Shown: positions 35,311-43,095 of the stretch, one piece after another
How positions within the stretch are numbered: the first letter of the stretch is position 1
Layout: each line of letters begins with the position of its first letter
Assembly: GCA_050692915.1 (NCBI GenBank)
Contig: JBOGVU010000001.1
Span: 1 to 64,000 of the forward strand
Source of the DNA: CALAEC01 sp050692915
Lineage (GTDB): Bacteria > Actinomycetota > UBA4738 > CALAEC01
DNA: 64,000 nt
Direction: 5' to 3'
The notes under the pieces: model-generated
The model's input: only the letters and a program-made list of their open reading frames with translations
The model's database searches: none
Told to the model about the DNA's origin: nothing
Position numbers and translations under genes: made by a program

Positions 35311-36692
35311 GGCCGGCCTGCGCGCTGGCGGTGGGCCAGGAACTCCAGGAGGTCCGAGCGGGTCAGCACGCCGAGGGTTCGTCCCTCGTGGCTGACCACG
35401 ACGGCCGAGGCCGACTGGAGGCGCTCGAAGGCCACCTCGATCGGGTCGACCGCCTCGACGAGGGGTAGCGGGGGGCCCATGACCTCGGCCACGTCGGCCT
35501 GCAGGGCGTCCGGGTCGCGGAAGAGCCGGTCGAGGAGATCCCGCTCCTGGATGCTCCCGACAAGCGCGGTCACGTCCTCGGCGTCGTCCCTGGTCACCGG
35601 GGCCTGGGAGATGTTGAACTGCTGGAGCGTGTCCACGGCGTGGCGAACCTTCTCGTGGGCGCCCACGGCCACAACCGGGGGCAGCTCCCCAGGCTTCACG
35701 CCGAGGACCTGGCGCACCGTGACCACCTCGGGCCGCTCCACGAAGCCGTACTGGCGCATCCACGTCTCCGAGTACAGCTTCGAGAGGTAGTTCCGGCCGG
35801 TGTCCGGGAAGATCACCACGATGGTGGCGTCCGGGCCGAGCTCACGGCCCACCTCCAGGGCGGCGAAGAGGGCGGTGCCCGACGAGCCCCCCACCAGGAT
35901 CCCCTCCTCCCGGGTGATCCGCCTGGCCAGGATGAAAGAGTCCCGGTCCGACACCCGGACGTAACGGTCCACGACCGAGGGATCGAACGTCTCCGGCCAG
36001 AAGTCCTCGCCGATGCCCTCGACGAGGTACGGGCGGGCCGGCTCCTCGGGGGCGGAGAAGACGGAGCCCTCGGGGTCGGCGCCGACCACCAGGACCTCGG
36101 GCTTCCGCTCCTTCAGGTACCTGCCCGTCCCGGTGATCGTCCCTCCGGTCCCGACCCCGGCCACCAGGACGTCGATCTTCCCCTCAGTCTGGCTCCAGAT
36201 CTCGGGCCCGGTGGTCTCGTAGTGCGCCTGCGGATTCTCCTGGTTGTAGTACTGATTCGGCTGGAACGCACCGGGGATCTCCTCGGTGAGGCGGTCGGCG
36301 ACCTTGTAGTAGGACTCGGGGGACTCGGGCGCCACGGCCGTCGGGGTGATGATGACCTCGGCGCCGTACGCCCGGAGGAGGGCGACCTTCTCCTGGCTCA
36401 TCTTGTCCGGCATCACGAAGATGCAGCGATACCCGCGGATGGCCGCGGCGATGGCCAGCCCGTGGCCGGTGTTCCCCGACGTGGGCTCCACGATCGTCCC
36501 GCCGGGCTTGAGATGCCCCCCACGCTCGGCCGCCTCGATCATCCGCAGGCCGATCCGGTCCTTCACGCTTCCCCCGGGGTTCAGCATCTCCAGCTTCGCC
36601 AGGACCGTCGGCCGGACGTTCGTGGCCACTCGCTGGAGCCGCACCAGGGGCGTGCGCCCCATGGCGTCGAGGAAGGTGTCCAGGACCTCCAC
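35307..36692 (-). CDS. cbs: Cystathionine beta-synthase with C-terminal CBS domain pair
   Basis: 461 residues. The N-terminal ~330 form a fold-type II PLP enzyme (PLP Lys44 in GGSVKDRIG; TSGNTGHGLAIAAA; GTGGTITGTGRYLKE). The C-terminal ~120 residues hold two CBS motifs (EKVRHAVDTLQQFNISQAPV; SAVVVSHEGRTLGVLTRSDLLEFL), the regulatory module of cystathionine beta-synthases that binds adenosyl ligands. No N-terminal heme region, as in other bacterial forms. Condenses serine and homocysteine; coupled to the cystathionine gamma enzyme. The GTG start has a GACGAT box seven bases upstream. Confidence 0.9.
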   Translation of the reverse strand: MEVLDTFLDAMGRTPLVRLQRVATNVRPTVLAKLEMLNPGGSVKDRIGLRMIEAAERGGHLKPGGTIVEPTSGNTGHGLAIAAAIRGYRCIFVMPDKMSQEKVALLRAYGAEVIITPTAVAPESPESYYKVADRLTEEIPGAFQPNQYYNQENPQAHYETTGPEIWSQTEGKIDVLVAGVGTGGTITGTGRYLKERKPEVLVVGADPEGSVFSAPEEPARPYLVEGIGEDFWPETFDPSVVDRYVRVSDRDSFILARRITREEGILVGGSSGTALFAALEVGRELGPDATIVVIFPDTGRNYLSKLYSETWMRQYGFVERPEVVTVRQVLGVKPGELPPVVAVGAHEKVRHAVDTLQQFNISQAPVTRDDAEDVTALVGSIQERDLLDRLFRDPDALQADVAEVMGPPLPLVEAVDPIEVAFERLQSASAVVVSHEGRTLGVLTRSDLLEFLAHRQRAGRP

Positions 36693-36720
36693 GGCGCCTA
36701 TCGTCGCATCGTGGGGCCGT

Positions 36721-37779
36721 TCAGACCAGCCGGTAGATGGCCCTGAGGTCGCTGAAGTAGACGGCCCCGTCCGGCGCGGCCTCCACGGCCAGCACCGCTC
36801 GAGGGTGGGAGAGGAGGACCCGTCGGCCGGTGACGCCGTCCCGGTCCGCGTTGAGGTCCAGGGCGTGGATCTTCCGGGTGAGGTAGGTGCCGTACAGGAG
36901 GTCGCCGTCGACCTCGGCCCCCAGGGCGCAGCCATTGCAGAACGCGGCCCCGGTCGGGGCCACCATCGGGTTGATCCGGACCTCTGGCTGGACCGGGTTC
37001 GGGCCGCTCTCGGACGTCCTCGGGCACGCCGAGGCCCCGCCCCAGCCGTAGTTCCGGCCGGGCAGCACGTGGTTGATCTCGTCGTCGCAGGTCGGCCCGT
37101 TCTCCGTCTGCCACAGTCGCCCGCTCAGCGGGTCGAAGGTGAACCCGAAGGAGTTGCGGTGTCCGATCGAGAACGCCCGCCCGTTCGCGAACGGGTTGTC
37201 GGAGGGACGCGAACCATCCTCCTCCATCCGAAGCACCTTCCCGGCCGGGTTGCGGACCCGCTGGGACCTCGACGGCACGCCGGCGTCCCCGGTGACCGCG
37301 TACAGCTTGCCGTCCGGCCCGAAGTGGAGCACGCCACCGTCGTGGAAGGTGGTGGCGGCGATCGTGGCCAGGACCTTCCGCTGGACCTTCCCGCCTTCCT
37401 TGGTCAGCCGGACGATCCGGTTCCGCTCGGGGCGCCGCTGCGTGTAATAGACGAACACTCGCTCCTCTCCCGACTCCCAGTCCGGGTCGAGGGCGATCCC
37501 CAGGACGCCCTGCTCGCCGACCCCGGCCACGCCGCGGATCCTCGTCCAGCGCGTGTCGCTCCCGGAGGCCAGCACGACACGGCGGATCTCGCCGGAGTAG
37601 CGCTCGACGTAGAAGAGCTCGTCGCCGGTGGGCGTGAAGGCGAACGCGGTGATCCAGCACGCCTTCGGCTTTTTGCACTTCACCACCCGGGCCCGCCCGA
37701 CGGCCGCGGCCGGCTCCACCGGCTGGAGGGTCAGGAGCGTCGTGACCGCCAGCGCGATGGCCAGGGTCCGCCGGATCAC
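36721..37779 (-). CDS. PQQ-dependent sugar dehydrogenase-like secreted protein (copy 2)
   Basis: 352 residues. Signal peptide (~1-27), then a six-bladed propeller of the soluble glucose/aldose sugar dehydrogenase family: VGEQGVLGIALDPDW, HDGGVLHFGPDGKLYAVTGD, IGHRNSFGFTFDP, WQTENGPTCDDEINHVLPGRNYGWG. The H-R-N motif is where PQQ and substrate bind in the family. Four cysteines, extracytoplasmic. It begins with GTG overlapping the upstream paralogue's stop (GTGA, 37776-37779), an in-tandem duplicate likely co-translated. Sugar substrate unknown. Confidence 0.87.
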   Translation of the reverse strand: MIRRTLAIALAVTTLLTLQPVEPAAAVGRARVVKCKKPKACWITAFAFTPTGDELFYVERYSGEIRRVVLASGSDTRWTRIRGVAGVGEQGVLGIALDPDWESGEERVFVYYTQRRPERNRIVRLTKEGGKVQRKVLATIAATTFHDGGVLHFGPDGKLYAVTGDAGVPSRSQRVRNPAGKVLRMEEDGSRPSDNPFANGRAFSIGHRNSFGFTFDPLSGRLWQTENGPTCDDEINHVLPGRNYGWGGASACPRTSESGPNPVQPEVRINPMVAPTGAAFCNGCALGAEVDGDLLYGTYLTRKIHALDLNADRDGVTGRRVLLSHPRAVLAVEAAPDGAVYFSDLRAIYRLV

Positions 37780-38915
37780 GACGGATCCAGCCGGTAGATG
37801 CCGCTGTGGTCGCTGAAGAACACCTGTCCGTTCGGCCGCCGCCCGGCCGTGATCACCCCGGTGGGATGGTCGTACAGCACCTGTTCGTCCACCACGTCGT
37901 CGCGCTCCCCGTCGAGCGACAGGTTCCGGATCTCAGTGCCGTCGCCGAAGACCGCGAGCAGGAGGTCGCCCTCCAGGTCCGGGCCCAGGCCGCAGCCGAC
38001 GCAAAACGTCACGCCCGTGGGCACGATCACAGGGGTGTACGACACCTCGGCCGGGATCGGGGAGGGGCCCTCGGTGCTGGTCCCCGGGCACGACGACCCG
38101 GCTCCCCAGCCGTAGTTGCCGCCGGGGACGATGAGGTTCACCTCGTCCTCGCAGTTCGGGCCGTTCTCGCTCTGCCACAGGCGGGCGGTCACCGGGTCGA
38201 AGCCGATCCCGAACGAGTTCCGATGGCCGAACGACAGCGCTAGGCTTCCGGGGATCGGGTTTTCGCCGGGGCGGCTCCCGTTCCGCATCAGGCGCAGGAC
38301 CTTCCCGGCCGGGTCGGCCAGGTCCTGCGCGCGGGCGGGCTCGGCCTGCTCGCCCGTGGCCACGTACAGCCTTCGGTCGGGCCCGAAGTGGATCGGGCCG
38401 CCGTTGTGGTTCGTGCCGACGTTGATGGGAATGGTGAGCAGGTGGTCGGTGACGAAGCCGGGCCGTCCCAGCCTCTTGCGCATCCGGACGACCCGGTTCT
38501 CCACCGGATCCTGCGCCGTGTAGAAGACGTACACCCAGCGGTTCCGGCGCCGCTGCTTCTTCGCCTTCCGGCCCTTGGCCTTCCGGTTCCATTTCGGGTC
38601 GACGGCGATGCCGAGCGCCCCCTGCTCGCTGCCCGAGGCCGGATCGCCCACGTCGCCCCACCTGCGGTCCCGCCCGGTGGCCAGGGTCACCCGATGGATC
38701 TCCCCCGTGAACCGTTCCAGGTAGAAGAGCTCGCGCCCGTTCGGCGTGAACGTGAACGCGGCCGGCCAGCACTGCTCGCCGGCGGGCCGGCAGGGGACCA
38801 CGAGCGTGGCCGCGGTGGCGGCGCGGGCCGGCATCTCGCCCAGCGGCGGCACCATCAGCAGCACCGTGGCGGCCACGGCCAGTGCGAGGATCCGACGGAT
38901 CGATCCGCGGGCCAT
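37776..38915 (-). CDS. PQQ-dependent sugar dehydrogenase-like secreted protein (copy 1)
   Basis: 379 residues, paralogue of the next gene downstream. Signal peptide (~1-33, MPARAATA), propeller motifs SEQGALGIAVDPKW, HNGGPIHFGPDRRLYVATGE, FGHRNSFGIGFDP, WQSENGPNCEDEVNLIVPGGNYGWG. A Lys/Arg-rich insertion (KAKGRKAKKQRRR) is present only in this copy. The catalytic His lies in HNGG here and is HDGG in the other copy. ATG 38915 is eight bases from TAGAGT (38924-38929), whose TAG is also the hutI stop. Confidence 0.87.
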   Translation of the reverse strand: MARGSIRRILALAVAATVLLMVPPLGEMPARAATAATLVVPCRPAGEQCWPAAFTFTPNGRELFYLERFTGEIHRVTLATGRDRRWGDVGDPASGSEQGALGIAVDPKWNRKAKGRKAKKQRRRNRWVYVFYTAQDPVENRVVRMRKRLGRPGFVTDHLLTIPINVGTNHNGGPIHFGPDRRLYVATGEQAEPARAQDLADPAGKVLRLMRNGSRPGENPIPGSLALSFGHRNSFGIGFDPVTARLWQSENGPNCEDEVNLIVPGGNYGWGAGSSCPGTSTEGPSPIPAEVSYTPVIVPTGVTFCVGCGLGPDLEGDLLLAVFGDGTEIRNLSLDGERDDVVDEQVLYDHPTGVITAGRRPNGQVFFSDHSGIYRLDPS

Positions 38916-38923
38916 CGGCGGGG

Positions 38924-38929
38924 ACTCTA
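38924..38929 (-). promoter_or_regulatory. Leaderless -10 overlapping the hutI stop codon
   Basis: TAGAGT on the minus strand, eight bases before ATG 38915; bases 38927-38929 are also the hutI TAG stop. Confidence 0.5.
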
Positions 38930-40129
38930 CCAGTCCGAGGGCACCCCTCCGACGAACGTGGCGATCACCGGGTTGTGGCCCGGACGGTACGGGACCCGCC
39001 GGAACTCGTCGGCTTCGAGGACCACGAAGTCGGCCCGCTTGCCCGGCTCCAGGGAGCCGAGGCGATCCTGGAGCCCCAGGACCCAGGCCGGGTTCGCCGT
39101 GGCCGCCACCAGGGCGTCGAGGGGGGACAGGCCGTAGGTCGCGCATCCCAGCGCCACGGTCTCCGGCATAGACAGCACCGGCGACGTCCCCGGATTGAAG
39201 TCGGTGGCCAGGGCCAGGGGCGCCCCCCGGACCAGGCGGTCCGCGGGCGGCGGCTGGGCCCCGAGCAGGAGCGTGGAGGCCGGGAGCAGCACGCCGACGG
39301 TCTCTCCACCGGTCAGCGCCATCACGCCCTCCTCGCTGACGTGGTTCAGGTGGTCGGCGCTCCGGGCCCCCAGCCGGACCGCCGCCTCGGCAGCGCCCGA
39401 GGTCCCGAGCTGGTCGGCGTGGACGCGAAGGGGAAGGCCGGCCTCGGCCGCGGACCCGGCCACCGCCTCGAGGTCGCGGACCGTGAACGCTATGTCCTCG
39501 ACGTATACGTCCACGGCGTCGGCCAGCCCCTCCCGAGCCGCCGTCGGGATGAGGACGTTGCGGACCGCCTCGACCCACGACGCTCGGTCCGTCCCCTCCG
39601 GGACCGCGTGGCAGGCCAGGAGTGTCACCGTGGCCGTCTGGGGGAGCTCCTCCGCCATCCGGCGGGCCAGGCGGGCCTGACGCAGCTCGGCTTCGATCGA
39701 CAGGCCGTACCCCGTCTTCAGCTCGAGCGCGGTGGTCCCGTGGCGAAGCATCTCGGCCGCAAGGGGCCGGCAGAACTCTAGGACCTCCTCGTCGGAGGCC
39801 TCCGCGAGCATCCGCGCGCTCCGAGCGATCCCTCCCTCGCCGTGGAGGTCCCGGTAGGAGGCGCCGGCCAGGCGGGCCTCGTACTCGTCGTCCCGCCAGC
39901 CGAAGAAAGGCATGTGGGTGTGGCAGTCCACGAAGCCGGGGACGATGGTCCGGCCGGCGAGCTCCTCGTCGACGGGGTCCGGCCACCCCGACCGCGGCCC
40001 CGCGTATGTCACGGTGGACCCGCCCCAGGCCACCACGGCGTCGCGAACCACCTCCGGATCCGTCGGCGATCGGGCTGGGAGTCTCGGGAACGCGCCCGTG
40101 ACCAGGGTCGAGCAGCCCACCGACGGCAT
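38927..40129 (-). CDS. hutI: Imidazolonepropionase
   Basis: 400 residues, amidohydrolase fold. Metal ligands in FVDCHTHMPFFGWRDDEYE, then ELKTGYGLS and TDFNPGTSP are signatures of HutI, which opens the imidazolone ring in histidine degradation to formiminoglutamate. Other hut genes are not adjacent; the ureohydrolase at 2900 could in principle act next in the pathway. The ATG at 40129 follows AAAGGA by nine bases; a TATGAT box at 40201-40206 would give a ~70-nt leader with an inverted repeat. Confidence 0.92.
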   Translation of the reverse strand: MPSVGCSTLVTGAFPRLPARSPTDPEVVRDAVVAWGGSTVTYAGPRSGWPDPVDEELAGRTIVPGFVDCHTHMPFFGWRDDEYEARLAGASYRDLHGEGGIARSARMLAEASDEEVLEFCRPLAAEMLRHGTTALELKTGYGLSIEAELRQARLARRMAEELPQTATVTLLACHAVPEGTDRASWVEAVRNVLIPTAAREGLADAVDVYVEDIAFTVRDLEAVAGSAAEAGLPLRVHADQLGTSGAAEAAVRLGARSADHLNHVSEEGVMALTGGETVGVLLPASTLLLGAQPPPADRLVRGAPLALATDFNPGTSPVLSMPETVALGCATYGLSPLDALVAATANPAWVLGLQDRLGSLEPGKRADFVVLEADEFRRVPYRPGHNPVIATFVGGVPSDW

Positions 40130-40275
40130 CAGGACTAGTCCTTTCTGACTACCTTCAAATGGCCCGCTCGGGCCATTCCCCCACCCGCATTCGCCAGGGC
40201 ATCATAGGCGCGAAGACGAGCCGGGTTCTTGCCCGGCGAAGCGGCACACGAGAAGGGCGCTCGGGTGCTGCATGT

Positions 40276-40316
40276 GCCAGGAGGGGGATTCGCGGGCAGT
40301 CCCCCCTCTGGCTTTT
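40276..40316 (+). terminator. Intrinsic terminator-like hairpin
   Basis: A 13-bp stem (40276-40288 with 40300-40312, one mismatch and one G-U), an 11-base loop and TTTT at 40313-40316. No plus-strand gene precedes it, so it either ends a small RNA or insulates the promoter downstream. Confidence 0.5.
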
Positions 40317-40375
40317 CCGGGGTCTTATTCGACCCAGCGCCTCCGCGCCGAGCTCGGTCTGAGCCCGTAGAGCTG

Positions 40376-40404
40376 TTGACCACCTTGTCCTCGAGGTCTA
40401 GAGT
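40376..40404 (+). promoter_or_regulatory. Sigma70-type promoter of the RTX protein gene
   Basis: TTGACC (40376-40381), a 17-base spacer, TAGAGT (40399-40404). The clearest two-box promoter in the window; predicted leader ~33 nt before ATG 40444. Confidence 0.75.
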
Positions 40405-40443
40405 CGCGTTCGGCTGTCCGCCACGGCGGAATGGGGCCCGTGG

Positions 40444-41529
40444 ATGAGGGTTGAAACGCTCGTGGGTCGCCCGGCCCACATCGTCGCCGCACTGGTGGCA
40501 GTGCTCGTTTGGACGCTTCCCACAGCGGCCGTGGCAGCGCCCCCGCCTAACGACGCGTTCGCCGCCCGCACCACGATCGCCGCCCTTCCCTACACGGACA
40601 CCCAATCCACCCTCGAGGCCACCGAGGAGCCGGGCGAGCCGTCGACCGATTGCGGCCCCATGGGGAAGACGATCTGGTACCAGTTCACCCCCGGATCGGA
40701 CATGGTCCTGTCGGCCTCGATGTCGGGGAGCGACTTCGACACCCTGCTGGCCGTGTGGACCGGGCCGTCGTTGGGGTCCCTCACTGAGGTCGGCTGCGTG
40801 GACTTCGGCTCGGTCGTCTTCGCTGCCCAGGCGGGGACGCCATATCTGTTTCAGGCCGGTGGCTGGGTCGACTCTGCGGGCTCCGCCAACGTTCGGCTCC
40901 GGGAGACCGAGGCCGGGGTGATCTCGGGGACCGTGACCGAAGACGGCACGGGGACGCCGCTGGCCGACATCTGCGTGGACGCCGTGGACGCTGACTTCCT
41001 TACGCGCACCTTCCACCGCACCGATGCGGCGGGCGTGTTTCGAGCGGCGGTACGCCCCGGGGTCTACGTGATCGTGTTCTACGACTGGTGCGACGATCTG
41101 AACGATCACCGAACGGAGGTGTTCGACGACAAGCCCTTCTTCAGCCTGGCGGACGAGGTGACCGTGAGCGGTTCGACGACCGTTTCGGGGGTGGACGCCG
41201 GTCTGGCGCGGGCCTGCTCCTTCTACGGCGATTACACACAGCCCCAGTACGTGGGGACCGATGGGCCGGACGTGTTCGTCGGCACCGACGAGCCGGAGAT
41301 CTTCTGCGGCCTCGGCGGCAAGGACGTGATCCGTGGCGGGGGAGCCCGGGATCGGATCCTCGGGGGGCCCGGCCCGGACCGGCTGTCCGGGGGTGCCGGC
41401 AGCGACTACATCTTCGGTGAGAAGGGAGCCGACCGCCTCGCCGGCGGTGCGGACAGGGACTACTGCAGCGGGGGCAAGGGCAAGGATCGAGCGAACCGCT
41501 CCTGCGAGCGGACCCGCAGCATCCCGTAG
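40444..41529 (+). CDS. Secreted protein with RTX-like repeats and carboxypeptidase-regulatory-like domain
   Basis: 361 residues. Signal peptide (~1-32, TAAVAA), a beta-sandwich resembling pre-peptidase C-terminal modules (~33-155: PPNDAFAARTTI, KTIWYQFTPGSDMVLSASMSG), a CarboxypepD-regulatory-like module (~157-255: GVISGTVTEDGTGTPLADI, TDAAGVFRAAVRPGVY), and about seven RTX-type repeats (~275-350, GGxGxDxLxG). Calcium-binding extracellular protein, distinct in N-terminal modules from the 30586 gene. Driven by its own strong promoter. Function unknown. Confidence 0.82.
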   Translation: MRVETLVGRPAHIVAALVAVLVWTLPTAAVAAPPPNDAFAARTTIAALPYTDTQSTLEATEEPGEPSTDCGPMGKTIWYQFTPGSDMVLSASMSGSDFDTLLAVWTGPSLGSLTEVGCVDFGSVVFAAQAGTPYLFQAGGWVDSAGSANVRLRETEAGVISGTVTEDGTGTPLADICVDAVDADFLTRTFHRTDAAGVFRAAVRPGVYVIVFYDWCDDLNDHRTEVFDDKPFFSLADEVTVSGSTTVSGVDAGLARACSFYGDYTQPQYVGTDGPDVFVGTDEPEIFCGLGGKDVIRGGGARDRILGGPGPDRLSGGAGSDYIFGEKGADRLAGGADRDYCSGGKGKDRANRSCERTRSIP

Positions 41530-41542
41530 GGCGCCGACTCCG

Positions 41543-43057
41543 CTAGCTCGCCGAGCCGCCCGAGCCGAACAGCGTGCCCCACCAGGGGTGCTTGTCGCGG
41601 CCTCCGGCCAGGTCGACGTGGATGTGCTTCGACTCCCGGTACTCGTCGAACCCGAGCTTCCCGTGCTCGCGGCCGATCCCCGACTGCTTGTAGCCTCCGA
41701 ACGGATACCGCGGGTTGATCATGTGGTAGTCGTTGATCCACACGGTCCCGGTCCGGAGCCGCTCGGCGATCGACACGGCCCGCGGCACGTCCGCGGACCA
41801 CACCGCCCCGGCGAGGCCGTAGATCGAGTCGTTCGCCAGTCGGACCACCTCGTCGTCGTCCTCGAAGGGGATCACCGCAAGGACCGGGCCGAAGATCTCC
41901 TCCTGGGCCACCTTCATCGAGTTGTCGACGCCGGTGAGGATCGTGGGCCGGTAGTAGAATCCGCCGTCGTGGCCTTCGACCACGGCCCGCTCGCCGCCCA
42001 CGGCCACCTCGGCGCCCTCGGACCGGCCGATCTCCACGTACCGCTCCACCGTGTCGAGCTGGCTCTGGGCCACCACCGGGCCTAGGTCCGAGTCCGCGTG
42101 CAGCGCGGGGCCTACCCGCAGGTCCTCCGCCCGCTTCACCATGGCCGGGAGGAAGTCGTCGAGGATCGACCGCTGGACGAACAGCCGGGTCCCCGCCGAG
42201 CACACCTGTCCCTGGTGGAAGAACACGCCCCATAGCGCGCCGTCGACGGCGTAGTCGAGGTCGGCGGCGTCGGTGACGATCGAGGGCGACTTGCCGCCGA
42301 GCTCCAATGTCACTTTCTTCACGGTCCCGCTGGCCAGCTGCATGATCCGCCGCCCGACCTCGGTGGAGCCGGTGAACGCGATCTTGTCGACGAGCGGCGA
42401 GACCACCAGCTCCTCGCCGGCGGCGGCGCCGGGCCCCGACAGCACGTTCACAACGCCCTCCGGGATCCCGGCTTCCTGGCAGATCTGTCCGAGCATCAGC
42501 GAGGTCAGCGGCGTGTACGAGGCCGGCTTCAGGATCACGGTGTTACCCGCGGCGATGGCCGGGGCGATCTTCCACGCGGCCATCTGAAGGGGGAAGTTCC
42601 ACGGCGTGATGGCCGCGCACACGCCGATAGGCTCGCGCCGGAGGTAGTTGTACGAGATCGGGGTGCGGGGGAGGGGCTCTTCGTCGTCCTCCCGACCGGC
42701 CAGCTCGGCGTACACCCGGAACGTGGAGATGGCCATGCCGATGTCTGCGTTCGTGGCCTTCCGGATCGTGCCGCCGGAGTCGCGGGCCTCGGTCTCGGCC
42801 AGCCCCGACGCGGCCTTCTTGATCCCGTCGGCCACCGCCAGGAGGGCGGCGGCGCGCTCCCGCCCCTTCATCCGGGGCCACGGGCCCTGGTCGAACGCCG
42901 CCCGGGCGGCCTCGGTGGCCCGGCCGACATCCTCCTTGCCGGCCTTGGCCACCGTGGCGAAGACCTGACCCGTCGAGGGGTCGATCGATTCGAACGTCTC
43001 GCCCGAGGCGGCCTCCGCCAGGTCGCCGCCGATCACGAGCCGGTTGGTCTCGGTCAT
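41543..43057 (-). CDS. Aldehyde dehydrogenase, NAD(P)-dependent
   Basis: 504 residues, ALDH superfamily. Oxyanion Asn154 (TPWNFP), catalytic Glu252 (LELGGKSP) and nucleophile Cys286 (GQVCSAGTR) are present, with glycine motif GSTEVG. The sequence is closest in style to betaine-aldehyde/phenylacetaldehyde-type dehydrogenases; the substrate cannot be fixed. The ATG at 43057 has AAGGAGG upstream. The C-terminal stretch HPWWGTLFGSGGS is an extra tail. A phenylacetaldehyde role would suit the paa genes 4 kb away, but that is speculative. Confidence 0.9.
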   Translation of the reverse strand: MTETNRLVIGGDLAEAASGETFESIDPSTGQVFATVAKAGKEDVGRATEAARAAFDQGPWPRMKGRERAAALLAVADGIKKAASGLAETEARDSGGTIRKATNADIGMAISTFRVYAELAGREDDEEPLPRTPISYNYLRREPIGVCAAITPWNFPLQMAAWKIAPAIAAGNTVILKPASYTPLTSLMLGQICQEAGIPEGVVNVLSGPGAAAGEELVVSPLVDKIAFTGSTEVGRRIMQLASGTVKKVTLELGGKSPSIVTDAADLDYAVDGALWGVFFHQGQVCSAGTRLFVQRSILDDFLPAMVKRAEDLRVGPALHADSDLGPVVAQSQLDTVERYVEIGRSEGAEVAVGGERAVVEGHDGGFYYRPTILTGVDNSMKVAQEEIFGPVLAVIPFEDDDEVVRLANDSIYGLAGAVWSADVPRAVSIAERLRTGTVWINDYHMINPRYPFGGYKQSGIGREHGKLGFDEYRESKHIHVDLAGGRDKHPWWGTLFGSGGSAS

Positions 43058-43095
43058 GGTCGGTCCTCCTTCTCGAGGAGAGTCTACGCGCCGGT

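Larger units (their letters stand above)
40130..40443. other. Non-coding region with inverted repeats
   Basis: 314 bp without a gene. It holds a 9-bp inverted repeat (40158-40166 with 40169-40177), a GCCGGG/CCCGGC hairpin (40220-40237), a terminator-like hairpin with a short T-run (40276-40316), a possible minus-strand -10 TATGAT for hutI (40201-40206), and the promoter of the 40444 gene. A short plus-strand RNA ending at the terminator is possible. Confidence 0.5.
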
